A DNA stretch of 64,000 nucleotides from Mesocentrotus franciscanus (taxonomy: Eukaryota > Echinodermata > Echinoidea > Camarodonta > Strongylocentrotidae), in contig CP137666.1 of the NCBI GenBank assembly GCA_037976565.1, positions 53,223,271 through 53,287,270 of the forward strand, read 5' to 3'. This document shows positions 23,468-34,917 of the stretch, piece by piece; within the stretch, counting starts at the first letter, position 1; every line of letters starts with the position of its first letter. The notes below the pieces were generated by a model that saw nothing but the letters and a program-made list of their open reading frames with translations, was not told where the DNA came from and ran no database searches. The translations under genes were made by a program, and so were the position numbers.

Positions 23468-23591
23468 GAGAGGTTCTGGTTAAAACTATGCGCAAGAGGT
23501 GACTCCAATAGTACTATTTGCTGAGGGGCGCAGCTCTGAAGCAAATGGTACTGGTGGAGTCTCCGAGGCCCATAGTTTTAACCTGTACCTC
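23468..23591. repeat. 124-bp long hairpin
   Basis: GAGGTTCTGGTTAAAACTAT on the left pairs with CATAGTTTTAACCTGTACCT on the right. The interior also pairs (GACTCCAATAGTACTATTTG with AAATGGTACTGGTGGAGTC), leaving a short loop near 23525-23545. The stem is about 50 bp with few mismatches. It sits between the two Harbinger genes. Confidence 0.7.
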
Positions 23592-23617
23592 GAAAAGAAG
23601 GCATGGTATATTTGTTT

Positions 23618-23972
23618 TTATATCCTGCATCAAATATTTATCTTTAAAAAAATCAAAAAAACAATACAATTTGGGGGAAAAATTTGGAAAATTACAATTT
23701 TTATTTTAAAAAAGAATAACAAATAAACACCAATTATTAGATTTTAAAAAAAATTAATAAATAACATTTTCAAATTAATGTTTTTTTTTTTTTTTAATGA
23801 AAAAATTTCAACCCCAATTAGGCCTAGTACTCTCATATAGTACTTCTACTCCCAAATAGTACTCCCAAATAGTACTTTTTAGAGCAACATTAAAATAGTT
23901 GAAATATTTCTGGTCACGTGACGAGCTCTCAACCAATCAAAAACCAATAAATTTTGATGCAGGATATAAATA
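23618..23972. mobile_element. MITE-like inverted repeat
   Basis: TTATATCCTGCATCAAATA at about 23618 is inverted as TTTTGATGCAGGATATAAA at about 23952, with an AT-rich interior. No coding content; the element class is unknown. Confidence 0.45.
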
Positions 23973-24049
23973 GTAATCCTCGATATTACTCATTCATGAT
24001 ACTCGAGACATAATGAAGCCCTTGATTAGTCTTTAGTTCAGCAGTGCAT

Positions 24050-26190
24050 CTATTGCGGCATCCTGCCATCATGGTACACTCCCCCAGGACAATTATTGAC
24101 GTAATGCATCAGGTATTGCCTGAACTCCCGGCCTTCACGTGTTGATCGCGAGCCAATACTACCCTCCCGCTCGCAGTCCATAAGTACCCAGGCATCGCGC
24201 CAGGAACCAGGCACATTGACGCCGTCCCTTTCCTTGTCCTGCTCTTCACTCCGAAGCCGAGGATACCGATCTCGCATGATATTGTGTAGAACCAGGCAGG
24301 CCTTGATGATCAGTTGGTGGCGTTGTCCGGTCGCACTTGCAAGGTGGTGTGCAGTACCCTGAAACATAAAAAGGGGGAAATACTATTAATTATGCACTAT
24401 AGTAGGCAAGAAATTACAGGAAAGTAAAAGGAAAATACCGACAATACACAGCAAATAATGTTGGTAAAAAAATGACCAACTTTAGGTCTATATTAAACAC
24501 ATTTAACAGTTGGTTAAACAAAGAACAACAACAAAAGAAAGAAACCTACTATTCAAAACCGCTCTTGGTTATTAGTTTCTAAACTCTTATCCTATCATTT
24601 CCTTCCATAACCTATCCTATCCTCTATCCCTATCCAATTGGTTAAATCAAGTACAACTTTCTACATACATTCAACGCATTTGGTGACAGTAAATCGGCCC
24701 AACCCAACGCATCTGCAACTGATGATTCATATTCATACCCATACTAGAATATTTTACCCAACTGTTGTGGGTAAGTATATAAGCGATGTACTAATGACCA
24801 ACTTTTACTCCTCTTAGAAAATACTAAATGGTCAAAACCAAGAGTTTGCCCAATAAGAATTTAATTTTAATTTTGAAACATTTATGACCAAACTTTGACC
24901 AAGAAATAAATAAAACAGTTTGCTCATATACAAAGAATTGCACAAATTTTCTCAGTGTATACTGCCCGATTCGACACCTACCGGAATCTGGAAGAAAGAA
25001 TGCCGAATGCATTTTCCACCGTACGTCGGGCATGGGACAGCCGGTAGTTGAGAATCCGCTGCTCCCGAGCCATCTGCAATGCATAAGTTTGAACTCGGTG
25101 AGATGTATAATGGTCGGCCGGCGAATTTTGTTTTTCTTCCTTCGAACTGTGACTGTTTATCCGCTGTGACGACTTCGAGAGAGACTGCAACTATAAAATA
25201 CTTATATTTTCTCGAAGTTTCACCTTACTATAATATCAGCAAAAGAAAAGAAGAGGTTTAAAAAAAAAAAAGTTTGAGAATTGATCCCGAGAGTTTTGAG
25301 TCACAAACACCAGCACTCTATCCGATCACGAACACCTCTGCTCCCACGATGAAGTATGGGGTGTCCCTGTCATCATTGGGAAGGTGGTCAGGATCCGGAA
25401 GTCCCAGGGTGCCCTCCCCCAAAGCGGTCTCCAAATTGCATCGTTGGAACACGCCAGCATTGGAGTTTGATCCTTCGGCTCAGACGTTTACCCAGAGAAA
25501 TTTGTAATCGGCTTCCACAAGGGCCAACATAAGGATTGAATGGAAGCCCTTATAGTTGTGATAGAGACTTCCAGGGGGGACTTGTTTCCGGATGGCAACA
25601 TGCTTCCCATCCATAGAGCCACAGCAGTGTGGAAAGTTCCATCGATTCCCGAACTTACCGCCACTTGTTTCCAACCGTCGGCATCTGATGGTGTTGAGAA
25701 CTGCTCCAGTCTGTATTCCTCTACTATTGCGTTGTACATTTCTGGCACGAACAAGGAGATGGTGTTGTGTGCCACCCGGAACTCATATGATAGACTTTTA
25801 TATGAGTTCCCAGAAAGCGGAGAGTCACTGCAAGCTTGAGTCCAGCACGGATAGGGGGTCTTCTACTCATGCTCTTGGTTATTATTGGGGCCACCCGGGC
25901 CAGCATCTCGCGGAACATGTCCACGTCCGTCCGCATGTAATTATTGAAGTCTCCACGAGACTCCCGCATCAGTTCATGCTTTAACGTATCATACTGCCCG
26001 AACAGGACACGTCATTGCAACCAAGGTTTCACCCAACACGTTCTGCGACATCTTCTTGCACGGGCCTCCTCCAATTCGTCTGCAAGGAGTGCAGCAAATA
26101 CATACTGTTCACGGTGGTAAAGTGTGTCCAACTGCATCTGCAATTCAGCAATACGTGCACGATGAAGGCGTTCCGGGGGGACAAATTGTG
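24050..26190 (-). pseudogene. PIF/Harbinger DDE transposase, broken
   Basis: Read from high to low coordinates. An N-terminal part (RCRRTCWVKPWL at about 26020-26060) is followed by ESRGDFNNYMRTDVDMFREM. Then come VPEMYNAIVEEYRLEQF in another frame, NFPHCCGSMDGKHVAIR with the first catalytic Asp, and HNYKGFHSILMLALVEADYK. Next is SNSNAGVF, where SDA with the second Asp is normal, just after an in-frame TGA. DTPYFIVGAEVF follows, then an exon 25184-24982 (LSHARRTVENAFGILSSRFR) ending at a GTAGGT donor, and a last exon from about 24362 to the stop at 24050 (LIIKACLVLHNIMRDRYPR). A frameshift, a stop and the D-to-N change make it inactive. Confidence 0.75.
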
Positions 26191-26198
26191 GCCTCAGG

Positions 26199-27006
26199 CA
26201 GGGGCGGCGATCTCGGGGGGACGGGGGGGGGGACACGTCCCCCCTCGATTTTTTTTAGACTGAAGACTGCAACACACTTTTTGGCTTTGGAAGGCCCAAG
26301 AGTGCAGTGTTTATACAAATAAAATGCAAAAATCTTCTCACTCGGGAGCTACGCTCCCTCGCATAATATCCTTCAAAATGTACAAATAGATATTGTAGAT
26401 ATTGCGGGGCCCCTGGATGCTCACCTGACCGTTATTAAATGCCTAAAACCCCTGAGCTTCCGGGGGCTCTGCCCCCTGGACCCCACCAAGGGCCCTAAAG
26501 CGTGCCCCTGGTTGCTCATCTGACCGTAATTAAATGCCTAAAACCCTGAGCTTTTGGGGTCCGCCACCGGACCCCACTCCAGTTAGTGACCTGCATCCCA
26601 GTGACACAAAATTATAAAAATATGCTCATCTGACCGTAATTAAATGCCTAAAACCCCTGAGCTTCCGGGGGTTCCGCCCCTGGACCCCACCAGGGGCCCT
26701 AAGCTAGGCCCCTGGTTGCTCATCTGACCTTAATCAAATGCCTAAAACCCCTGAGCTTCATGGGGCTCTGCCCCTTGACCCCCGCCGGGGCTGGACCCAA
26801 CGTCAATTTACGCTCCACTTGCTTTGCTCTACTTGATCGTAAATACTTTAGCCCCCTTTGAAAAACGTTCATCGGGGCCTTCATATAACATGTAAGAATG
26901 GTGGTGATGCGGATTTTTTCTTCTTCTGCCCCCCAAACGTTTTTACGCCACTGCTCCTCGTCCTCGCATTTCGCCCCCCGGTCATAAAAAGAAATCGCCG
27001 CCCCTG
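26199..27006. mobile_element. hAT-like element with four satellite units
   Basis: 808 bp, TIRs CAGGGGCGGCGAT and ATCGCCGCCCCTG, exact 8-bp duplication GCCTCAGG at 26191-26198 and 27007-27014. The interior has four tandem units of the type CATCTGACCGTAATTAAATG-CCTAAAACCCCTGAGCTTC, the same satellite as in the 51840-55414 element. It is inserted at the N-terminal end of the Harbinger transposase. Confidence 0.92.
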
Positions 27007-27346
27007 GCCTCAGGCGTTGCACGGGAATGAGTGCCATCCTGTCAACAAATGGTTGACTTGTGCGGTACTGAACATTAAAAGCCGGCTTCAGCACACACCG
27101 AGGAAGAGAGAGTTTGAGGGCAATGTCACTGTATTTATATCAAACAGGTAGATTCGATGCCGCCGTGAGGGGCCCGCACGGGCAATATTCATATCAAATG
27201 GCCCTCGGACGGCAGACGCCTATGGCGCGCCTTTTGACCAATAAATCAGATAAACACTGTTTATCAAGCGATAAACACTGTTTATCGAGAGAAACTATGT
27301 TTATCGAGAGAAACTATGTTTATCGACTGATAAACACAGTTTCTCT

Positions 27347-27979
27347 TATGGCGCGCCGTTTGACCAATAATTCAGATAAACACTGTTTATCGCCGATAAA
27401 CATTGTTTATCGTCGAAAAACACTGTTTATCGAGCGATACACACTGTTTATCAAGCGAAAAACACAGTTTCTCTCGATAAACAGTGTTTATCGGCGATAA
27501 ACATTGTTTATCAAGCGATAAACACTGTTTATCGAGAGAAACTATGTTTTTCGACTGATGAACACAGTTTCTCTCGATAAACAGTGTTTATCGGCGATAA
27601 ACAGTGTTTTTCGGCGATAAACACTGTTTATCGAGAGAAACTATGTTTATCGACTGAAAAACACAGTTTCTCTCGATAAACAGTGTTTATCGCCGATAAA
27701 CACTGTTTATCGAGAGAAACTGTGTTTATCAGTCGAAAACATAGTTTCTCTCGATAAACAGTGTTTATCGCTTGATAAACAATGTTTATCGCCGATAAAC
27801 ACTGTTTATCGAGAGAAACTGTGTTTTTCAGTCGATAAACATAGTTTCTCTCGATAAACAGTGTTTATCGCTTGATAAACAGTGTTTATCGGTCGATAAA
27901 CACTGTTTTTCGACGATAAACAGTGTTTATCGGCGATAAACAGTGTTTATCTGAATTATTGGTCAAACGGCGCGCCATA
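27347..27979. mobile_element. Palindrome-array element, inner nested copy
   Basis: 633 bp. Both ends read TATGGCGCGCCGTTTGACCA inward and stay identical for at least 50 bp, a long TIR. The 6-bp direct repeat TTCTCT flanks it at 27341-27346 and 27980-27985. It is inserted in the palindrome array of the outer copy, so the family transposed into itself. Confidence 0.75.
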
Positions 27980-28319
27980 TTCTCTCGATAAACAATGTTT
28001 ATCGCCGAAAAACAGTGTTTATCGAGAGAAACTGTGTTTATCAGGCGATAAACATAGTTTAACTCGATAAATACTGTTTATCGCCGAAAAACAGTGTTTA
28101 TCGCCGATAAACAGTGTTTATCAAGAGAAACTGTGTTTATCAGTCGATAAACAGTGTTTATCGCTTGATAAACAGTGTTTATCGCTCGATAAACAATGTT
28201 TATCTGATTTATTGGGCAAATGGCGAGCACTCGTACTCCAGATCAGAGCCGTATGCACTACTCCGCACGTTAGTCAGGTGGCTTGGTGAATTACCGTTAC
28301 AATAATTGCCTGATAAAAG

Positions 28320-28795
28320 CACCATTTTTTGTTACAGGGCTTCCTTAAGACCTACTTAACGATATTAGGCTAAGAGCCCCCGGCAAGAATATCATATAAG
28401 GGTGTGGGGCGGGGCCGTCGCCTCGTAGCCCCCAAATAATTTATAAGGTAATATAACATTGATTTGTTGTTGTACAAATGCCATTTTTGGTACAGGGCTT
28501 CCTTAGGACCTACTGAACGATAATAGGGTAGGAGCCCCCGGCAAGAATATCATATAAGGGTGTGGAGCGGAGCCGTCGCCTCGTAGCCCCCCAAATAATT
28601 TATAAGGTAATATAACATTGATTTGTTGTTATACAAATGCCATTTTTGGTACAGGGCTTCCTTAGGACCTACTGAACGATAATAGGGTAGGAGCCCCCGG
28701 CAAGAATATCATATAAGGGTGTGGGGCGTAGTCCACAAATAATTTAAAAGGTAATATACCATTGAGTTTTTGTTGTACAAACGCCATAGTTAGTT
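28320..28795. repeat. Three tandem copies of a ~158-bp unit
   Basis: ACAGGGCTTCCTTA recurs at 28334, 28492 and 28651, with CGGCAAGAATATCATATAAG in each unit. The array is the loop between the inverted arms of the palindrome element. The third unit is shortened near CGTAGTCC. Confidence 0.85.
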
Positions 28796-29481
28796 ATGCT
28801 TTATTATTGTAACGGTAATTCACCAAGCCACCTGACTAACGTGTGGAGTAGTGCATACGGCTCTGATCTGGAGTACGAGTGCTCGCCATTTGCCCAATAA
28901 ATCAGATAAACATTGTTTATCGAGCGAAAAACACTGTTTATCAGCGATAAACACTGTTTTTCGGCGATAACCATTGTTTATCGAGAGAAACTGTGTTTAT
29001 CAGTCGATAAACAAAGTTTCTCTCGATAAACAGTGTTTATCGCTCGATAAACAGTGTTTATCTGAATTATTGGTCAAACGGCGCGCCATAGACGCCCGGT
29101 ATTGTGCATATCACCCGGGGCCCTTGAGGGGCCCGGGAGGGAGCCGTAGGATAACCGTACGGCACCCTTGAGCACCGCAAGTCGCCCGTAAAGATTTTTT
29201 ATGAGAATTGACAGAAACAAATCGTGAGGGGCCGTCCGGAGACCGTCCGATGCCCGTACTGTGCCACATGGGCCCTTTACTAGCTTTCTGCGGCCTAATG
29301 GTCAGATGAAAACGCCGGGAGAATTGGGAGCAGCCAACTCAGCACCACGGCGCGCCGCGGCGCCCGTACGGTTGGCGATATACATGTATGTCCCGGCGCC
29401 CGTAGGAACTGTACGGGAGCCGGCCGAAAATTACCAAAATGTCTGTTTTTAATTCGCCGTACGGGCCCCGGGGTGTATTTG

Positions 29482-30685
29482 TGAAAGCCCCATAATATGT
29501 TATATGGTAAAGCCGCTCAATGGCATGACTTCTACAAGATTCTATCTGAAGTTTACCATGAATCATTTGAATAAGGAAAACAAAAGTTGTACGTGAAGGT
29601 CTCAAAGACAAATAATAATGACGATATTGTGAAAAAATAAGACTTATAGAAACGTGCGGACTACCATGATAAATAATGCAAAACGAACATATTACATTTA
29701 TTTAAAGTGGTATGGCAAGGGATATTATCAATGAGTTCATAAGTGGGAAAGAAGTAAAATGTCACAAATTGCTAAAAAGGGCAGGCTTATCAAAAAAAAA
29801 GTCAGTGGAAACAATGAACTACTATTGATATTGTCGATGAATTCAATCATTTGGGGTAAATATTGGTCCAAAATTACTAGATACATTGCGAAATGAAAGC
29901 ATGTCACAAAGACCTTACCAGGGGGAACATACTGACAAATTTCGGTTTGCCGGTGTTTGCTACAGTCTTTGAAAAAAAAATGAATGGCTGGTTAATACAG
30001 TATTTAGAATAAAATAATGTGTTTTTTACCATCATCAATTTGGATTTCGTAAGAAAATACAGTTCAAAATCATCGTTGATAAACTTGTCATTATTTCAAA
30101 ATCAATAGATGAGGGTATTAAAAAAACGCTTGATACTATTATTCACGATGTGTTAGAGCATAAAACCTCTCACTATGGTATACGGGGTCTTCCACTAAAA
30201 ATGGTTTGAAGACTATCTAGAAGGCAATTATCAGTATGTTCATTGTGGAGAATAGTATCAAGGAAAAAGAAAATGAGATTTGCCGTTCCTCAAGGTTAAG
30301 TTTTATTTTTTTAAAACATTGTTCTTACTCTATATAAATCAGCTATCATTCGTTTCTGACTATTCCAATATCAGATTTTTTTGCAGATGACTCTAATTTA
30401 TTTCATACCTTTCAAGCAAATCTAGAGGGAATGGATGTCAACGGCACGAATGATGTGAATGTAAATATCAAGAAAATACAAGAATGATGCATTAAAAATA
30501 GGCTTACTGTTAACTCAATGAAAACAACATTCATGATAATTGGCAACAGAAGGAAAATAAATGAATATCTGGTAAACTGGAAGAAGCCGAGAGGAAATTG
30601 AGGACGTTGATGAAGAAACCTTTGTAAGTATTACAATCCTTAAACATTTAAGTTGGTACAGTTATATTAGAAACGGTAATTCATG
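29482..30685 (+). pseudogene. CR1/Jockey-like LINE fragment, left part
   Basis: Frames contain HHHQFGFRK near 30035-30060, GIRGLPLK near 30180, RFAVPQG near 30275 and a second copy of the FADD region near 30385, in the order expected for a non-LTR reverse transcriptase, with many stops. From 30300 it parallels 13430-13790. It is interrupted at AATTCATG by the next element and resumes at 34447. Confidence 0.6.
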
Positions 30686-33600
30686 CAGGGGCGGATCCAG
30701 CCGGCGGCAGGAGGGGGGGCCCAATTCGTGAGAAAATATTTAGCGGCGAATCGGCCAGCCGGTGAATAAGCAGGAGGGGGGTGGGGGTGGAGTAAGTCCT
30801 TACCACTTTTTTCTTCCAATTGTTGAAGAAATATTTAGCGGCGACTCAGCCAGCCGGTGAATAAGCGGGGAGGGCGGTATGAGCTTTTTTTAAATATTTT
30901 TTTGGGTCCAATTTTTAGGAAATCTTTATATTAAATAATAAATAACAACGTCTCTTATAAAGCGCTTACCACCGAAGTCTCTAAGCGGCGCCTCGGCCAG
31001 CCGGTGAATGAGCGGCAGGGGCGGATCTAGCTTTTTGCCAAGGGGGGATGTTTTCCTGGCATCTACTAACACAGGAGACCATAAAAAGCAGTGCATGATA
31101 ACGTCTTTTTTTAATCAAGGAACAGTTTGACCCAATGACGATGCAGAGCATCGTCCACAAGCCGCGTAGCGGCGAGGCGATTTTTTTTGGGGGTGCTATT
31201 TTGAACCCCCGTAAGTGATGTTTTCCTGGCATCTACTAACACAATGGAGACCATAAAAAGAAGTGCATGATAACATCTTTTTTAAATCAAGGAACAGTTT
31301 GACCCAATGACGATGCAGAGCATCGTCCACGAGCCGCGAGGCGATTTTTTTTTTTTTTTTTTTTGGGGGTGCTTTTTTGAACCCCCGTAAGTGATGTTTT
31401 CCTGGCATCTACTAACACAATGGAGACCATAAAAATCAAGTAACCGTTTAAACAGAGTGACCAAACGACGATACGGAGCATCGTCCACGAGCCGCATAGC
31501 GGCGAGGCGATTTTTGTGTGTGGCTATTTTGAACCCCCGTAAGTGATGTTTTCCTGGCATCTACTAACACAATGGAGACTATAAAAAGCAGTGCAAGATA
31601 ATGTCTTTTTAAATCAAGTAACATTTTAAACAAATTGACCCAATGACGATGCGGAGCATCGTCCACGAGCCGCGTAGCGGCGAAGCGATTTTTTTTTGTG
31701 GCTATTTTAAATCCCCGTAAGTGATGTTTTCCTGACATCTAGTAACACAAGAGACCATAAAAAGCAGTGCATGATAACGTCTTTTTTTAAATCAAGGAAC
31801 AGTTTGACCCAATGACGATGCAGAGCATCGTCCACGAGCCGCGTAGCGGCGAGGCGATTTTTTTTGTGGCTATTTTGAATCCCCGTAAGTGATGTTTTCC
31901 TGGCATCTACTAACACAATGGAGACCATAAAAAGTGCATGATAACATCTTTTTTAAATCAAGGAACAGTTTGACCCAATGACGATGCAGAGCATCGTCCA
32001 CGAGCCGCGAGGCGATTTTTTTTTTTTTTTTTTTTTGGGGGTGCTTTTGAACCCCCGTAAGTGATGTTTTCCTGGCATCTACTAACACAATGGAGACCAT
32101 AAAAAGCAGTGCAAGATAACGTCTTTTTAAATCAAGTAACCGTTTAAACAGAGTGACCAAATGACGATACGGAGCATCGTCCACGAGCCGCATAGCGGCG
32201 AGGCGATTTTGTGTGTGGCTATTTTGAACCCCCGTAAGTGATGTTTTCCTGGCATCTACTAACACAATGGAGACTATAAAAAGCAGTGCAAGATAACGTC
32301 TTTTTAAATCAAGTAACATTTTAAACAAATTGACCCAATGACGATGCGGAGCATCGTCCACGAGCCGCGTAGCGGCGAAGCGATTTTTTTGTGGCTATTT
32401 TAAATCCCCGTAAGTGATGTTTTCCTGACATCTAGTAACACAGGAGACCATAAAAAGCAGTGCATGATAACGTCTTTTTAAATCAAGGAACAGTTTGACC
32501 CAATGACGATGCAGAGCATCGTCCACGAGCCGCGTAGCGGCGAGGCGATTTTTTTGTGGCTATTTTGAATCCCCGTAAGTGATGTTTTCCTGGCATCTAC
32601 TAACACAATGGAGACCATAAAAAGAAGTGCATGATAACATCTTTTTAAATCAAGGAACAGTTTGACCCAATGACGATGCAGAGCATCGTCCACGAGCCGC
32701 GAGGCGATTTTTTTTTTTTTTTTTTTTTTTTTGGGGGGGCTTTTGAACCCCCGTAAGTGATGTTTTCCTGGCATCTACTAACACAATGGAGACCATAAAA
32801 AGCAGTGCAAGATAACGTCTTTTAAAATCAAGTAACCGTTTAAACAGAGTGACCAAATGACGATACGGAGCATCGTCCACGAGCCGCATAGCGGCGAGGC
32901 GATTTTTGTGTGTGGCTATTTTGAATCCCCGTAAGTGATGTTTTCCTGGCATCTACTAAAACAGGAAACCATAAAAAGCAGTGCATGCTGATAACGTCTT
33001 TTTTAAATCAAGTAACAGTTTAAACAGTTTGATCCAATGACGATGCAGAACAAAAATCGCTTCGCCGCTACGCCGCTCGTGGACGATGCAGAGCATCGTC
33101 CACGAGCTGCGTAGCGGCGAAGCGATTTTTGTGTGGCTATTTTGAACCCCCTGGCCCGCAAGTGACGTTTTCCTGGCATCTACTAACACAATGGTGACCA
33201 TAAAAAGCAGTGCATGATAACGTCTTTTTAAATCAAGTAACATTTTAAACAGTTTGACCCAATGACGATGCGGAGCATCGTCCACGAGCCGCGTAGCGGC
33301 GAAGCGATTTTTTTGTGGCTATTTTAAATCCCCGTAAGTGATGTTTTCCTGACATCTAGTAACACAGGAGACCATAAAAAGCAGTGCATGATAACGCCTT
33401 TTTTTAAATCAAGGAACAGTTTGACCCAATGACGATGCAGAGCATCGTCCACGAGCCGCCTAGCGGCGAGGCGATTTTTTTTGTGGCTATTTTGAATCCC
33501 CGTAAGTGATGTTTTTCTGGCATATACTAACACAATGGAGACCATAAAAAGAAGTGCATGATAACATCTTTTTTAAATCAAGGAACAGTTTGACCCAATG

Positions 33601-34446
33601 AGGTTGCAGAGCATCGTCCACGAGCCGCGAGGCGATTTTTTTTTTTTTTTTTTGGGGGTGCTTTTTTGAACCCCCGTAAGTGATGTTTTCCTGGCATCTA
33701 CTAACACAATGGAGACCATAAAAAGCAGTGCAAGATAACGTCTTTTAAAATCAAGTAACCGTTTAAACAGAGTGACCAAATGACGATACGGAGCATCGTC
33801 CACGAGCCGCATAGCGGCGAGGCGATTTTTGTGTGTGGCTATTTTGAATCCCCGTAAGTGATGTTTTCCTGGCATCTACTAAAACAGGAAACCATAAAAA
33901 GCAGTGCATGCTGATAACGTCTTTTTTAAATCAAGTAACAGTTTAAACAGTTTGATCCAATGACGATGCAGAGCAAATGACGATGCAGAACAAAAATCGC
34001 TTCGCCGCTACGCCGCTCGTGGACGATGCAGACCATCGTCCACGAGCTGCGTAGCGGCGAAGCGATTTTTGTGGCTATTTTGACCCCCTGGCCCGCAAGT
34101 GATGTTTTCCTGGCATCTACTAACACAATGGTGACCATAAAAAGCAGTGCATGATAACGTCTTTTTAAATCAAGTAACAGTTTAATACACAGTTATATCC
34201 AGAGTTATCATGACTTGTGTTTGGTTAAGTTACCAGATGAGTTGAATATCTTGCACCTTCTCTCCGATCCAGTGTGCGTTCTTTGGCGGCCCAAGGGGGA
34301 GTAAGAGCACTATTTGGGGGGGCACAATTCGTGAGAAAATTCTCTTTTTTTTTCTTTCCTTTTTTCTTTTTCTCTTCTTTTTTTTCTTTTTTTTGGCCGG
34401 GAGGCCCGGGCCCATCGGGCCCCCCTTCCCCGTGGATCCGCGCCTG
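30686..34446. mobile_element. hAT-like element carrying an 18-unit satellite
   Basis: 3,761 bp. Left end CAGGGGCGGATCCAGCC, right end GTGGATCCGCGCCTG, exact 8-bp duplication AATTCATG at 30678-30685 and 34447-34454. It splits a LINE fragment whose two halves match the uninterrupted copy at 13430-14000. A second left-end-like motif CAGGGGCGGATCTAGC at 31016 hints at a nested truncated copy. No transposase is present; the minus-strand frames across the satellite are repeat artefacts. Confidence 0.92.
31047..34180. repeat. Satellite array, 18 units of ~165-178 bp
   Basis: Units start GATGTTTTCCTGGCATCTAC at 31047, 31217, 31393, 31545, 31723, 31891, 32063, 32240, 32416, 32581, 32759, 32937, 33164, 33340, 33508, 33682, 33860 and 34101. 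Two units (32937, 33860) are longer (227 and 241 bp). Variants such as CTGACATCTAGTAACACAGG recur every fourth or fifth unit, so a higher-order repeat of about 695 bp exists. Each unit contains the hairpin GACGATGC-AGA-GCATCGTC (or a variant) and a poly-T tract of variable length. Confidence 0.9.
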
Positions 34447-34655
34447 AATTCATGTATACGTAAACGAGTTGGAATTTATTTTGTACCAAAATATATATTG
34501 ATTTTATAATAAAAGGCATTCATAGAGCCACATCTTATGTATGGGAATCGAGGTGTGGGGGAGTACATACAAGAGTAGCTTAAATTGTATATAGGACACC
34601 CCAAAAAATATCAGTGCCCACCATCACATTAAGTCACCAATGGGCTCACACTCGC
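34447..34655 (+). pseudogene. CR1/Jockey-like LINE fragment, right part
   Basis: Resumes the LINE after the hAT-like insertion. TTTATAATAAAAGGCATTCA and ATCTTATGTATGGGAATCGA match 13840-13910. It runs into the second assembly gap. Confidence 0.7.
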
Positions 34656-34678
34656 NNNNNNNNNNNNNNNNNNNNNNN
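34656..34678. other. Assembly gap (23 N)
   Basis: A short run of N inside the LINE fragment, probably a gap sized by read pairs or alignment. Confidence 0.99.
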
Positions 34679-34791
34679 ATCAAATAAAATATAACAAAAT
34701 ATAAAGAAAATTTTTGGTTTACAATGAATGAGCCGTGCTGCTTTATTTTTTAGTAGTGGAATTAACATAATTTAGACGAGGTAAATATTAT

Positions 34792-34917
34792 ACAAATAAT
34801 GAATGCTTATGAGTTCAATAGTGCGAATATTTTCATGATTTGAATAGAATTAGTGTTATCTTTCAACGAATGAAAATATTTGCACTATTGAACGAATGAA
34901 AAACATTCATTATTTGT
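34792..34917. repeat. Hairpin-type inverted repeat
   Basis: CAAATAATGAATG with AGTTCAATAGTGCGAATATT on the left is inverted on the right as AATATTTGCACTATTGAA and CATTCATTATTTG. The arms are about 45 bp with a short spacer. It looks like a small MITE or foldback. Confidence 0.65.

Larger units (their letters stand above)
27221..29089. mobile_element. Palindrome-array element, outer copy
   Basis: Ends TATGGCGCGCC and GGCGCGCCATA, flanked by GACGCC at 27215-27220 and 29091-29096 (a 6-bp target duplication; one base of the right border is ambiguous). Just inside the ends are GTTTGACCAATAATTCAGAT-type motifs in inverted orientation. Most of the body is dozens of near-perfect palindromes GATAAACASTGTTTATC, alternating with GAGAAACTRTGTTTATC and their complements. 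The centre holds 100-bp inverted arms (about 28205-28310 and 28800-28900) around three 158-bp tandem repeats. There is no coding sequence. The class is unknown; 6-bp duplications occur in Polinton and Dada elements, but nothing else points to those. Confidence 0.7.
19673..29481. mobile_element. Decayed PIF/Harbinger-like element with nested insertions
   Basis: The outer ends are inverted copies: CAAATACACCGGGCCCCGTA on the left and, in reverse from 29481, CAAATACACCCCGGGGCCCG followed by TACGG. The flanking triplets are TAA and TGA, close to the 3-bp TWA-type duplication of this superfamily. Between them lie a MADF-domain gene on plus (20450-22734) and a DDE transposase on minus (26190-24050), the usual two-gene set. 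Both are broken. The 9.8-kb length is inflated by at least five nested elements. That one element accounts for the entire span is inferred from these ends. Confidence 0.55.

Noticed and set aside
27240..28200. CRISPR-like look of regular short repeats
   Set aside because: The repeats are self-complementary, change orientation, have no unique spacers, lie between TIRs, and the genome is eukaryotic.
30981..34138. Many minus-strand open frames of 60-160 codons with MPGKHHLRGFK or DDAPHRHW
   Set aside because: They repeat with the satellite unit and have no domain; they are shadows of the tandem array.
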